The notes under the pieces: model-generated | Seen by the model: only the letters and a program-made list of their open reading frames with translations | Told to the model about the DNA's origin: nothing | The model's database searches: none | DNA from: a bacterium | GTDB taxonomy: Bacteria > B130-G9 | Direction: 5' to 3' | Length of the DNA: 39,727 nucleotides | Assembly (NCBI GenBank): GCA_021160245.1 | Contig: JAGHCW010000190.1 | Span: forward strand, 1-39,727 | Shown: positions 16,430 to 25,861 of the stretch, one piece after another | Layout: each line of letters starts with the position of its first letter | Numbering within the stretch: position 1 is the first letter of the stretch | Position numbers and translations under genes: made by a program

Positions 16430-18295
16430 CTATCCATCTCTGTGGTCTCGCTTTCGTTCAGAGAGCAGGACGAGATTCCTTAGTTGGTCAATACTGGACG
16501 CCTCAAGCCATCTCTTTAGGAATCCTGGCTCCTGAGTTATCTGAGCGATGGCCATCAAGGCGCGCAGGTGATAATTACGCTCATCTCTTGAACCGACCAT
16601 AACAAACGCTGTATGCACGTGTGACTGCCCCATCGAGAAGCTGATGCCGGACTTGCACCGCACTAAGACCACGTCGAATAGATGATCACCATCAATCACA
16701 ACGTGCGGAATGGCTATCCCATGTCCGACCACTGTGCTGGATTCGTGCTCCCGCTTGAGAAACATCTTCAAAAGGTCATTCTCCGGCAACTCGAAACGAG
16801 GCGCAAGGGCCCCGGCTACCATTGAGAGCATCTTGTGCGAGGAGATTTTCTCGTCGATGTCGAATACTTCGCATTGCTTTATCAATTTGTCGAAGCGGTC
16901 CTCGACCATCTCGTCTCTCTCTTGGACGATTTTCTTGAGCTCGCTCTCCAGCGAGTCGTCAACCAGCGTTTTTGATGCTATTCGCTCGACAAGATGAACA
17001 AGGGCCGACCGCCGTTTTTCGTTGGCCCTACAATATATTGCGTACCAGATTAGTCCCAAAGCTGCGAAAACGGCAGTGGCGATGACGGGAGCCAGGCCCA
17101 TTTCATAGATTAAGAACAAGTAAATGACCGTCGCCGCGCCTTGAACCCAAGGATAGCCAGGGGAGCGAAACGTGGGGCGGTAGCTCTGGACTTTGCTCTC
17201 GCGCATCACAATAACCGCCACGTTGACGAGCGCGAACACGACCAGGATCATCGTCGATGCAGTCTTCACCAGATTCTCTATCGACAGGAAAGCCATCACT
17301 AGAATCATGAATCCGGATGTGAATAAAATGGAGATATACGGGATGCCGCTGCGCCTCAATGTTTTCAGAAAGATATTGGGCAGTAGGCTGTCTCTGCTCA
17401 TCGCCAATGGTGTGCGGGACGCGCCGGCGATTCCGCCATTTGCCGTCGTCATGAAGGCGAGTATCGCTCCAACGGCAAGCGCGATGCTCCCCACGCGGCC
17501 CATCACGACACCGGCGCCTAGGGATATGGGTGTAAGGCTGCCGGAAAGCTTTGCCGGCTCTACGAGGCCAACAGTTACCCAGAGCACGAGAATGTACAGC
17601 ACGCTCACTACGAAATAAGCCAGGAACATCCCAAGTGGTATATTCCTCGCTGGATCGCGGATTTCCTCGGCGACGAGCGAGATTTTCTTGATCCCGCCAA
17701 AGGAGACGAATACGAGCGCGGCTGTGGCAAGTATTGGCTCGGTACCTCGAGGTATGAAAGTGTCGAATTTTGTGGTGTCAACTTGTCCGATGCCGCCTGC
17801 AACATAGACGAGTAACAGCGTGAGTAGAGCGAATACCAGGGCCACTTGAGCGCGATGGACCCCTCCCATGCTAAAGAGATTAAGAAGCGTGAATAGGACG
17901 CAGAATCCGATGGCAATGAGCTTCACATGCAATGGAGTTATCCCCGGACAAAAGAGCGTAGCAAATACCCCGATGCCAAGCAATGCAAATGCGCTCTTCA
18001 ACGCGATAGAGAACCAATTCGCAAAGCCGGCAAACGTTCCCGCCAATGAGCCCAGGCTGCGGCCAATGAAAAAGTAGCTTCCCCCCGCCTTCGGCATGGC
18101 AGTGGTGAGCTCGGCCTGTGAGAGGATGGCGGGAATAACGAGGAGCGAGGCCAGGGCGTATGAGAGAATCACCGCCGGCCCGGTTGCCGCGAACGCGATG
18201 CCGGGAAGGACAAACAGCCCGGAGCTGACCATGCTCCCGACGGCCATGGAGAAAGTGCCAACTAGTCCGACATCTCGTTTCAGCGTCTTATGCAT
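16430..18295 (-). CDS. APC-family amino-acid permease fused to a PTS EIIA-like domain (copy 1)
   Basis: A 621-residue paralogue of the next gene, with the same architecture: APC transporter (TFSMAVGSMVSSGLFVLPG, then MPKAGGSYFFIGRSLGSLAG) and a C-terminal EIIA-like domain with H531 in GHGIAIPHVVIDG. The two EIIA domains are almost identical and align without a gap, whereas transmembrane parts differ more. For example, bases 16722-16753 equal 14803-14834 exactly, at the constant offset of 1919. This points to tandem duplication with later divergence of the transport part or conversion of the 3' part. It is the first of the pair to be transcribed, 170 bases after the NfeD gene. The transported amino acid is unknown. 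Confidence 0.9.
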   Translation of the reverse strand: MHKTLKRDVGLVGTFSMAVGSMVSSGLFVLPGIAFAATGPAVILSYALASLLVIPAILSQAELTTAMPKAGGSYFFIGRSLGSLAGTFAGFANWFSIALKSAFALLGIGVFATLFCPGITPLHVKLIAIGFCVLFTLLNLFSMGGVHRAQVALVFALLTLLLVYVAGGIGQVDTTKFDTFIPRGTEPILATAALVFVSFGGIKKISLVAEEIRDPARNIPLGMFLAYFVVSVLYILVLWVTVGLVEPAKLSGSLTPISLGAGVVMGRVGSIALAVGAILAFMTTANGGIAGASRTPLAMSRDSLLPNIFLKTLRRSGIPYISILFTSGFMILVMAFLSIENLVKTASTMILVVFALVNVAVIVMRESKVQSYRPTFRSPGYPWVQGAATVIYLFLIYEMGLAPVIATAVFAALGLIWYAIYCRANEKRRSALVHLVERIASKTLVDDSLESELKKIVQERDEMVEDRFDKLIKQCEVFDIDEKISSHKMLSMVAGALAPRFELPENDLLKMFLKREHESSTVVGHGIAIPHVVIDGDHLFDVVLVRCKSGISFSMGQSHVHTAFVMVGSRDERNYHLRALMAIAQITQEPGFLKRWLEASSIDQLRNLVLLSERKRDHRDG

Positions 18296-18465
18296 GTGCT
18301 GCGCTCTTTAGGTGCAATAATTGCAAGAGTTACTTCTCCAAATGCCCCATCTCAATTAAGGCAAATAAATACTAATCTAGGGCAGGTTCTTCCGCAAGGG
18401 AAGATGAAGTGGCGTTTTCATTCGGAGGAGACGAAAAGAGGGGGAGATGAATATTTTCCCGGTTA

Positions 18466-18912
18466 CTATGTTGGCCTCACAAGGACCCTCAAGCCTTTCA
18501 TAGAGACAACCTCGACCTCTGCGGCGAGCGGGATATCTTGGTCATCATGGGACCCGGCAACCCACTTCGTGCCGTCCAGAACCACCAGGCCATTCTCCCC
18601 CGAACCGCGGATGCTGACCACGACCACGCCTCGCTTGCCCACTATCTCTTTGCTGTTCACTCTGAGCGATTGAGTGTCCTCAAGAGGGTGCAGGGTGAGG
18701 AAAGAGAGTCGCTTGGACAAGGCGCACAAAACAACGGCGAGAAAAACCACTACGATTAGTTGAATGTAGAGAGGTATGCCGACAAAGGCCAAGATGGCAA
18801 CGATGAAAGCGTCAATCGAGAGCCAGAGGGTAAACTCACGGGCAAAGGCGAACTCAACAATAAGAAGCGCCACGCCCACCGCAATCCACATATAAGGCAA
18901 ATAAGGTAACAC
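18466..18912 (-). CDS. NfeD-like membrane protein (short form)
   Basis: A 148-residue protein with the short NfeD layout: N-terminal membrane segments (about 8-24, 30-45 and 48-66) and a C-terminal soluble OB-fold domain (about 80-148), including VGKRGVVVVSIRGSGENGLVVLDGT-type turns and the closing VEVVSMKGLRVLVRP. NfeD proteins associate with SPFH/stomatin proteins in membrane quality control; no stomatin gene is adjacent here. The start is GTG at 18912 with a strong AGGGGG site about 5 bases away. It precedes the permease pair on the same strand with a 170-base gap, so co-transcription is possible. Confidence 0.85.
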   Translation of the reverse strand: MLPYLPYMWIAVGVALLIVEFAFAREFTLWLSIDAFIVAILAFVGIPLYIQLIVVVFLAVVLCALSKRLSFLTLHPLEDTQSLRVNSKEIVGKRGVVVVSIRGSGENGLVVLDGTKWVAGSHDDQDIPLAAEVEVVSMKGLRVLVRPT

Positions 18913-19230
18913 ACAGTCCCCCTTAATATCTATTCACGCGCCATTCAGTTTATTTTATGCCGTATAACAATTACATCAAAGCAAAGACAGGAGTTCTGGC
19001 CTGGCATATTATTGCCCCATCTGATTATTAGGGTGTCAACATAATCCATTGGACACGGGTGTCAAGCCATTACGGCCGGAGAGCTGCAAGAGGCGCTGTC
19101 AATCCGATCGTTATCCGGTAACTTCGATGATTGACTCGCGGCGCGATCAGACTTAGCATATAACGTGAATTAAGCCCGTCGGCCGGGAAGGACTCTTTTT
19201 GCAAACGATGCTGTAGGGGATGCCGAGCGC
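18913..19230. other. Divergent intergenic region (NfeD / glycosyltransferase)
   Basis: 318 bases between divergent genes. It must carry both promoters; no strong -35/-10 pair, RNA gene or repeat was recognised. Ribosome sites are visible at each gene start (AGGGGG for the NfeD gene, AGGGGATG for the glycosyltransferase). Confidence 0.4.
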
Positions 19231-20193
19231 ATGAGAGATGGCGACGAGATATTTGTCTCTGCGGTTGTGCCGATGTTCAACGAGGAGGAGTCAATTGGGG
19301 AGCTCTATTCCGAGCTCAGGGCCGCTCTTGACTCGACAGGCAAGACATACGAAATAATCCTAGTGGACGATGGAAGCTCTGATTCCACGCTTGATAGAGC
19401 TATCGCGCTTTCGGAAGAGGACGATTCCGTTGTCGTTGTCCAGCTCTCAAGAAATTTTGGCCATCATCCAGCCGCAACTTGTGGAATGGAACACTCGCGC
19501 GGCAAAGTCATCGTTCTGCTTGATGCAGATCTCCAGAACGATCCGGCTGACATCCCCGCGCTTCTAGACAAGATCGAGGCGGGCTACGACGTGGCTCGCT
19601 GCTGGCGGCAAGGCCGCAAGGACCCTCTCTGGAGGACCATCCCATCGAAGTTCGTCAACTGGCTAACCTGCTGGGCCACCGGGGTGAAGCTCCACGACTA
19701 CGGGTGCTCGTTGCTCGCCATGAGGCGCGAGGTCGTGCATAGGCTTTCCCGATTCAGCGAGCGCAGCCGGCACGTGAGCGGATTGATCAGCTGGGCCGGT
19801 GGGCGAGTATGCGAGATTGAAGTTGAGCATCGTGACCGGAAATTCGGCAGCTCAAAGTACGGATTCGTCTCCTTGCTGCGTCTGACGATAAACTTGCTGA
19901 CGGGGTTCTCGACGTTGCCACTTCAGATGGTCGGCTTTGTGGGGGCGGTGACTTCTCTTCTGGGATTTATGGGCGCTTTGTATCTGGTGGTCAAACGGTA
20001 TGTATATGGAGTTGATCTGGACGGTGTTGTCATAGCAGTGGCCATAGGATTTATTTTTGTGGGGATACACTTCTTAGCGCTTGGAATCATGGGCGAGTAT
20101 ATCGGGCGTATATTCACCGAGGTTCAGGCAAGGCCATATTATATCGTGGGAGATGTCTTTCGCGGCGGCCATTCCGACAGGGCAAATGAGTGA
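19231..20193 (+). CDS. Family 2 glycosyltransferase, GtrB/DPM1-like
   Basis: A 320-residue membrane-anchored glycosyltransferase. The GT-A domain (about 8-215) has VVPMFNEEESIGELY at the nucleotide-sugar site, VDDGSSDST, and the metal-binding DADLQNDP at 98-105. Residues about 227-257 and 266-292 form two membrane helices, followed by the typical GEYIGRIFTEVQARPYYIV tail. This layout matches polyprenyl-phosphate glucosyl/mannosyl/aminoarabinose transferases (GtrB, DPM1, ArnC), which load a sugar onto undecaprenyl phosphate for use outside the membrane. The GT-C type protein at 33571-35667 could use such a donor, but they are not adjacent. ATG at 19231 with an AGGGG site about 10 bases away. 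Confidence 0.93.
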   Translation: MRDGDEIFVSAVVPMFNEEESIGELYSELRAALDSTGKTYEIILVDDGSSDSTLDRAIALSEEDDSVVVVQLSRNFGHHPAATCGMEHSRGKVIVLLDADLQNDPADIPALLDKIEAGYDVARCWRQGRKDPLWRTIPSKFVNWLTCWATGVKLHDYGCSLLAMRREVVHRLSRFSERSRHVSGLISWAGGRVCEIEVEHRDRKFGSSKYGFVSLLRLTINLLTGFSTLPLQMVGFVGAVTSLLGFMGALYLVVKRYVYGVDLDGVVIAVAIGFIFVGIHFLALGIMGEYIGRIFTEVQARPYYIVGDVFRGGHSDRANE

Positions 20194-20264
20194 CTCGATG
20201 AGCGATATGTATTCATCTCAGACTGCACGGGTTGTGGCCCTTGGCGGGTTTGCCGGGGGATGAT

Positions 20265-20984
20265 ATGACCAAGTGGATTGTACTTGCGTTATTTATTGTT
20301 CTTCTTCTCGGCATACCGACGGCCGATTGCATAGCCGAAATAGCAGTACCAACAACAGCCACACAGATGCGCCCTCAGATAACAATGGTCATACCGGCCT
20401 ACAGCTTCCGGGACGAGGAGTTCGAGATTCCATTCAAGATATTCTCAAGCGTGGCGACGGTTACAGTTGCGTCAACCAGACTGGGCGAGATAACCGGAAT
20501 GCTGGGTGCAAAAGCCCACGCTGACATTCTAGTTAAGAACATCGATATGGACAATTTAGACGCCCTTGTGATGATAGGCGGCATCGGCGCCAGGCAATAC
20601 TGGAAGGACCGCGCGATGCACAAACTACTCAGGCAAGCAGCTAAGGAAGGAAAGGTGGTCGCCGCAATCTGCATATCGCCCGTTACGCTTGGGTACGCTG
20701 GGATATTGAAGGGCAAGAGGGCGACGGTGTTTTACAGTGAGCGCGAGCGCCTGATAGCGGAAGGGGCTGAGTATCGACGGATAGACCTTGAGGTGGACGG
20801 TCTGATAGTCACTGCGGACGGTCCGCAAGCAGCCACGAAGTTCGCAGAAGTCGTGAAGCAGCTTGTTATTGAGGAATTAGAGAAGAGGCAGAAGAAAGCT
20901 ATGGCAGAAAGGGCCGCATCTGCCGACCATCACGCCGAAGCCGACACCGGGCCCGGTGATATAGAGCTCAAGAAACCGAAATAG
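20265..20984 (+). CDS. Exported or membrane-anchored DJ-1/PfpI family protein
   Basis: A 239-residue DJ-1/PfpI superfamily protein with an N-terminal hydrophobic segment (KWIVLALFIVLLLGIPTA, about 3-20) that should export or anchor it; most relatives are cytoplasmic. The core has TMVIPAYSFRDEEFEIP, LDALVMIGGIGA, and the nucleophile elbow AICISPVTLGYAGILKGKRAT with its Cys. The usual residue after Cys is His, giving a triad; here it is Ile, which suggests a chaperone, glyoxalase-like or other role rather than protease activity. The C-terminus is charged. The ATG at 20265 has GGGGGA just upstream and is preferred over an upstream GTG/ATG at 20232. It ends 14 bases before glgC. Confidence 0.85.
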   Translation: MTKWIVLALFIVLLLGIPTADCIAEIAVPTTATQMRPQITMVIPAYSFRDEEFEIPFKIFSSVATVTVASTRLGEITGMLGAKAHADILVKNIDMDNLDALVMIGGIGARQYWKDRAMHKLLRQAAKEGKVVAAICISPVTLGYAGILKGKRATVFYSERERLIAEGAEYRRIDLEVDGLIVTADGPQAATKFAEVVKQLVIEELEKRQKKAMAERAASADHHAEADTGPGDIELKKPK

Positions 20985-20998
20985 CATCTGGAGTTTTG

Positions 20999-22219
20999 AT
21001 GCCAGACGTTTTGACGATGATTCTTGCTGGCGGCAGGGGGAAAAGACTACTTCCGTTGACAGAAGATAGGACAAAACCCGCCGTCCCATTCGCAGGCATT
21101 TATAGGCTGATTGACTTCACACTCAGCAACTGCGTGAACTCCGGGCTCAGGCGAGTATATGTGCTCACCCAATACAAATCCGACTCTCTGAATCGCCACC
21201 TGAGTCTGGCATGGAGTATGCTCAGTCGAGAGCTGCGAGAATTTATCTACCCTGTGCCTGCTCAACAGCGCCTTGGCCAGGATTGGTATCGAGGCACGGC
21301 CGATGCTATCTGGCAGAACCTGCGCCTCGTAAAACAGGCCAAGGCGAAATACCTGTTCGTGCTATCGGGGGACCACATATACAAGATGGACTATCGTTTG
21401 ATGCTCGATTTCCACAAGGCGCGAGGCGCAGGAGCTACGATTGCCGGAGTGGAGCATTCTCTTGAGTCTGCCTCGGCCTTCGGGGTTGCGGTCACGGACA
21501 GCGACGGGCGACTGCTGGGTTTCCATGAGAAGCCCGAGAACCCTCTGCCCATGCCCGGCCGTTCCGATACCTGCCTCGTGTCAATGGGCGTTTATGTCTT
21601 CGACGTGGATTTTCTGATCGAGTCGCTCGAGGCGGACAGCCAGATGGAGAGCGAGCATGATTTTGGCAAGAACGTCATCCCAGCAATGATGAAGAGCGGC
21701 GAGGTCTTCATGTACAATTTCCGCAATGAGCAGACGCTCGAGCCGCGTTATTGGGAGGATATCGGGACTCTCGATGCTTACTGGAAGGCCAGCATGGCGC
21801 TCCTTGAGCTGAATCCGGAACTCAACCTTTACAATCCTGAATGGCCGCTGCGCTGCTATCATGGCCAATATCCGCCGGCAAGGACAGTCTTTTCGGATAG
21901 TGATCAGATCGGGTTCGTAGGTAACGTGCTCGATTCAATGATTTCAGAGGGCTGCGTGGTCGTTGGGGCCAGGGTCAAGCACTCAATACTCTCGCCCAAC
22001 GTTAGGGTCAGATGCTATGCCAATATCGAGGACTCGGTCATCATGAGCTCCACGACGATCGGCAAGAACTCCAGGATAAGAAAGGCGATCATCGACAAGG
22101 ATGTGGTCGTTCAGAACGGCGCCGTCATTGGCTACAATATGGGAAGTGATAGGCAGCGCTTCACCGTTACTGAGGGTGGTGTGGTCGTGGTTTCAAAGGG
22201 CACAGTCGTTTCATCATAA
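20999..22219 (+). CDS. glgC: Glucose-1-phosphate adenylyltransferase
   Basis: A 406-residue ADP-glucose pyrophosphorylase making ADP-glucose from ATP and glucose 1-phosphate, the committed step of glycogen synthesis. Signatures: LAGGRGKRLLPLTEDRTKPA, the GTADAIWQN loop, LSGDHIYKMDY, GFHEKPENP, and YWEDIGTLDAYWKA, followed by a left-handed beta-helix domain (about 280-406). Full length. The ATG at 20999 has CTGGAG 5 bases upstream; a TTG three bases earlier is less likely. It is adjacent to the DJ-1-like gene and probably co-transcribed. No glgA or glgB is present in the window. Confidence 0.97.
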   Translation: MPDVLTMILAGGRGKRLLPLTEDRTKPAVPFAGIYRLIDFTLSNCVNSGLRRVYVLTQYKSDSLNRHLSLAWSMLSRELREFIYPVPAQQRLGQDWYRGTADAIWQNLRLVKQAKAKYLFVLSGDHIYKMDYRLMLDFHKARGAGATIAGVEHSLESASAFGVAVTDSDGRLLGFHEKPENPLPMPGRSDTCLVSMGVYVFDVDFLIESLEADSQMESEHDFGKNVIPAMMKSGEVFMYNFRNEQTLEPRYWEDIGTLDAYWKASMALLELNPELNLYNPEWPLRCYHGQYPPARTVFSDSDQIGFVGNVLDSMISEGCVVVGARVKHSILSPNVRVRCYANIEDSVIMSSTTIGKNSRIRKAIIDKDVVVQNGAVIGYNMGSDRQRFTVTEGGVVVVSKGTVVSS

Positions 22220-22249
22220 CGGTTTCAAAATACAGCCGGCCCTGGACTC

Positions 22250-25200
22250 TCAATCCACAAGGTCCCAATTGAATGTGGCAATCTCGCCGAATAACTCCCC
22301 GTGCGCCGGATCAAAGAACGCTGCCCAGAACGTGTAAGGTCCCGATGCGAAGTCGGCCGGAACCGTAAGCGTTAAGACCTCCGCCTCTCCCGTCGAGAAC
22401 GCAGGTAGACAAATGGCCGGATAGAACGGCTCAACGGAGGTCGTCATGCCCGGCAGTGAGATGTCCTGGGAATCGGGCAGTGTCAACATAATATATAGGT
22501 CCAAAGTGCGCGATTCGTCCCAGTTTTCATATCCGGCCGAGAGGACGATTTCGTCTCCCAAGCGATACTGAGTCTCCGGCGTTGAGAGCCAGAGCGCGAT
22601 GCGATCGAAATCCACAACGCTAGAGGCGTCGGCGGAGTCCTTCTGATGCTCGACGTTGCCCGCATTATCAACTGCGAGCGTCATGAATTCATATAGCCCA
22701 GGGCCATCCTGCGCCTCGAATTCAAATCCCATTCCCTGATGCCAGGGCGTCTCCTCCGCTTCTGTCCACTGGGCCTCTTTCTCGGCATATCGAGCAGAGC
22801 TTTCAGCGCCCATGAATCGATATAAGAGGATGACGCGGTTGACGCCAGAGAGGGCATCGGATGCTGTGCAATGAACGCTAAACATGGGCATTGATAGATG
22901 TTCATCAACCTCCGCCCGAGAGCTCGGCGCCGTCACGTCAAACGTGCAGGCTGTCTGCGCTCTTGAGATTCTTGCCTCATCATTTCCAGCGTTGTCGCGC
23001 GCCGTGCTGTAGAACTCATAAAGACCCTCCTCGCTCGCGAGAAACTCTAGTTGGCCAGTCGGCCCTTCGCCTGAAAGCCCGGTAGAGCGCCAGGCGGCGC
23101 CGCCAAAGCGAAACCATATCTGAACCTGGTCCACGCCAGAGCAATCGTCCCGCGCTGTGTAGTTCACGGTGATAGCCGGAGAGCTCGCATATTTTGAAGT
23201 GCTGGCTGCGGAGGATGGCGGCTCAACGTCGAAGCCCGGCCCGACCAGTCGGCCATGCTCTGGGTAGCGAACGAATGACCCATGCCCATCAGCCACGAGG
23301 AAGTGAAACTCTATCCCCGGATCGCACCCTTGCCCATCTATCGGAAGCTCCACGCCAAATGTCCCGCAGAACGGATCGCCATCAATCAGCGCCAAATCGT
23401 GATACGTATCTCCGACCTTAACCTTCATCACAACCGGCTCGTCGCCATCTTCGTCGGCGTAGTGGACCTTAAATGTAAATGTGTCTTTAGGGCTGCCGAA
23501 AATAGGTACAACCTGTCCGCTCTCAAGTTCTGGTTCCACGTTTAATATGCCTATCACCTTATCCATGTAAGGGAAGAAGTTGTGCGCGGTTACGGTCAGA
23601 TCGAGCGTGCAATCATCGCTGAGGCCCGGCGAGAGCCTGGCGACTCCATATTCGTCGGTCTTCGACTTGCCCATGATGCGATCGCTGTCGGTCAGGCATA
23701 CCCTGGCTCCCTCGATCGGGCGCCCCGCCTTGTCGGCAACGACCACCTCAAGCGACTCTCTCTTCGATCTGTAAATCGCGGGATGCTCAACCGCCATCTT
23801 GGTTGGCTTCTTCGTCCAGACCGGCAATGTGGGCGTTCCTAAGAGGTTCATTCCGTAAATCACCCATCGGAAGCAGGCAAACCAACCACGCTTCGACCGC
23901 TTCGCATACGATATATATCTTGTCTTCATCAAGGCGAATGTCTCCCCGATGAAATAATGGTCCCCATTGAATAGGACCTTGAAGAACTCCCGGTCGAACA
24001 AGTCCGAGGGGCCGCCACCGGGTGAACCAGATGAATACCAACCATATCTGCTGTTCACAAGAGCCGCTATCGCGCCTCCTTTTGAGCAATTCAAGAACCG
24101 TTCCCCTAAGCTGTCCTTGTCCATCGCGCCAAACCAACAGCCAACTGTGTAAAGAATCGAATAACGAGGCGCATTCTTCAGCTTACTGATATCCGTGCGG
24201 AAGATGTACTCTCGGTCATCCTCAGGGGCGTTATGCAAGGCTCCTGTCACGTTGTAATTGCTGTGTCCCACGTTGTTGATGATGGCGTATCCCCGATTCA
24301 TGGCGTCAATGATATTGTCCTTGCCGGAGGTGCCATCCCTGTCGTAACAGGTCGTAATCGTCGCTGTGGTTGGGAGATAGCCGTCGGAGATGATCTTGTC
24401 CTTTACGTCTCCACCCCAAGTTGGCCGCGCGTCCAGCTCACATCCCCAGAAGAGATATCTATTAAGATAGTCCGTAGGAATACTGTCCCAACCGGCGCTC
24501 TCGTATGCGAGAATCCTCTCCACAGCCCGCTCCGCCTCAGAAGTTGCCCGGGCGGGTATTCGACCTACAAAGACGTCGGGGAACATGTCGATCCTATCGT
24601 CACTGTACTCGCCCCACAGCTCGTCGCCGTCCTCATTCCAGCTCCTATCCAGATCGGAGAAATAGTAATCGCATTGCTGACGGTCCTCATCATCAAACTC
24701 GCTGCCGGTTTGGAACGCGAAAGCGACTCGCGTCGGCACGTACGACTGCTCGCCGCCGAGAATTACCCAGCCGAGGCCACGATTGTGATAGTAGTCCTTG
24801 ATGCGATTTCTCATTCTCTCCGGGCCATCTCGCCCCTCATTCTCCGTCGCAATCTCATCCATTGTAACGATTTCCGTCCGCAGACCTCTTCGGTCAAGCC
24901 AGTCGGCAAGCTCCACATAGTATTTTACGAATTGACTTGGCGAAATGATCAGAACATCGACGAAGCTCCCGTTGAAAAGGGGCGTGACCCTCGGATATTG
25001 ACGGGCCTGTTTTGGATTCACAACCAGCGAACGCACGAGCGACGCTGCCGCCACATCCCCCGCTAAGGGGCCTTCTGGAAACGGAGCCGCAATCGGGACC
25101 GGCAGCTGGTTTCCCCTAACCTCAATCGTCATCCTCTTGTTGAGAAACACTGCTTGAGAAGAGGGGACATATTGGAGAGGAAATACGATAAGACTCAAGA

Positions 25201-25639
25201 TGCTATAGCCACGAAGCGAGCCCTGACCGGTCTCCACAAACGGCTCTGGTGGCGTCTTGGACGAGCTTGAATAGACACTCTGGGCCGGTCCCAAAGGGGC
25301 GCCCTTGTACGGCCTCGAAATCGGCCTGACCGGCTGGGCAGGCGCGATGTTGAACTTGCCTGATACAGCCACCTGCTCACATTCGGCAAGTCTAACGCTC
25401 GTCACCTCAAACCCGGGCGGCAACGAGATATAGACCGGCTTGGACGGCAAGAGCGGTTCGCCGGGCTCCCCGAAAAGATCACAGTCCTTCACACTTAGAA
25501 GGTCATATCCGGCCATCTTGCCAAATGAAACCGTCTCATACGGGAACGTAAGATCATAGGTAAGCGACTCTGCAAAGACAGGAATAGACGCAACAAAAAG
25601 GACCATCAGGCCCAAGAGACAACGTGTCAACCAGATCAT
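22250..25639 (-). CDS. Secreted gingipain-like C25 cysteine protease with Ig-like repeats
   Basis: A 1129-residue secreted protein. Signal peptide at 1-23 (LLGLMVLFVASIPVFA). A propeptide-like region with PLLPSKPVYISLPPGFEV (about 60-80) precedes the C25 peptidase domain (about 225-610): VDVLIISPSQFVKYYVELAD, GWVILGGEQSYVPTR, then catalytic-type His H459 in INNVGHSNYN and Cys C501 in LYTVGCWFGAMD, as in the His/Cys dyad of gingipains. Next come a carboxypeptidase-regulatory-like segment (about 625-700), two Ig-like repeats ending in GLYEF..ARDNAGN and GLYEF..AVDNAGN (about 815-1010), and a C-terminal beta domain (1013-1129). No Por-type sorting signal was recognised. Start has an AAGGTGA ribosome site. 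It is the only gene on its transcript. Confidence 0.9.
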   Translation of the reverse strand: MIWLTRCLLGLMVLFVASIPVFAESLTYDLTFPYETVSFGKMAGYDLLSVKDCDLFGEPGEPLLPSKPVYISLPPGFEVTSVRLAECEQVAVSGKFNIAPAQPVRPISRPYKGAPLGPAQSVYSSSSKTPPEPFVETGQGSLRGYSILSLIVFPLQYVPSSQAVFLNKRMTIEVRGNQLPVPIAAPFPEGPLAGDVAAASLVRSLVVNPKQARQYPRVTPLFNGSFVDVLIISPSQFVKYYVELADWLDRRGLRTEIVTMDEIATENEGRDGPERMRNRIKDYYHNRGLGWVILGGEQSYVPTRVAFAFQTGSEFDDEDRQQCDYYFSDLDRSWNEDGDELWGEYSDDRIDMFPDVFVGRIPARATSEAERAVERILAYESAGWDSIPTDYLNRYLFWGCELDARPTWGGDVKDKIISDGYLPTTATITTCYDRDGTSGKDNIIDAMNRGYAIINNVGHSNYNVTGALHNAPEDDREYIFRTDISKLKNAPRYSILYTVGCWFGAMDKDSLGERFLNCSKGGAIAALVNSRYGWYSSGSPGGGPSDLFDREFFKVLFNGDHYFIGETFALMKTRYISYAKRSKRGWFACFRWVIYGMNLLGTPTLPVWTKKPTKMAVEHPAIYRSKRESLEVVVADKAGRPIEGARVCLTDSDRIMGKSKTDEYGVARLSPGLSDDCTLDLTVTAHNFFPYMDKVIGILNVEPELESGQVVPIFGSPKDTFTFKVHYADEDGDEPVVMKVKVGDTYHDLALIDGDPFCGTFGVELPIDGQGCDPGIEFHFLVADGHGSFVRYPEHGRLVGPGFDVEPPSSAASTSKYASSPAITVNYTARDDCSGVDQVQIWFRFGGAAWRSTGLSGEGPTGQLEFLASEEGLYEFYSTARDNAGNDEARISRAQTACTFDVTAPSSRAEVDEHLSMPMFSVHCTASDALSGVNRVILLYRFMGAESSARYAEKEAQWTEAEETPWHQGMGFEFEAQDGPGLYEFMTLAVDNAGNVEHQKDSADASSVVDFDRIALWLSTPETQYRLGDEIVLSAGYENWDESRTLDLYIMLTLPDSQDISLPGMTTSVEPFYPAICLPAFSTGEAEVLTLTVPADFASGPYTFWAAFFDPAHGELFGEIATFNWDLVD

Positions 25640-25677
25640 TATTTCACCTTTATCAGCAAATTGTAGATATCAAAAAT

Positions 25678-25712
25678 CGGATATTATCCGCCCCTTGTAT
25701 CGATTAATCGAT
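25678..25712. promoter_or_regulatory. Pair of palindromes upstream of the C25 protease gene
   Basis: CGGATATTATCCG (25678-25690, palindromic apart from its centre) and the perfect 14-base palindrome ATCGATTAATCGAT (25699-25712), 40-73 bases before the protease start. Their position suits operator sites; no regulator is identified. Confidence 0.35.
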
Positions 25713-25861
25713 CAAGATGCCTGTACTTGTAAACAATTATTCTCTCAAAAGCGGCACTATAAGTAAAGCCACAGATAAAGGTGGTGGTTTGGGCTGCTTG
25801 TTCCATAGGTTGATCCTGGATTGCAAGTTCGGAGGAAGGAGCTCTGCGGACCGGGCTGCCT

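Noticed and set aside
24233-25066. 277-codon plus-strand frame inside the C25 protease gene
   Set aside because: Antisense shadow; the minus-strand protein has signal peptide and catalytic motifs.
25810-25860. Possible signal recognition particle RNA, because of a GGAGGAAGGAGC-like loop
   Set aside because: The conserved asymmetric-loop sequence (AGCAG side) and the flanking pairing of SRP helix 8 do not fit.
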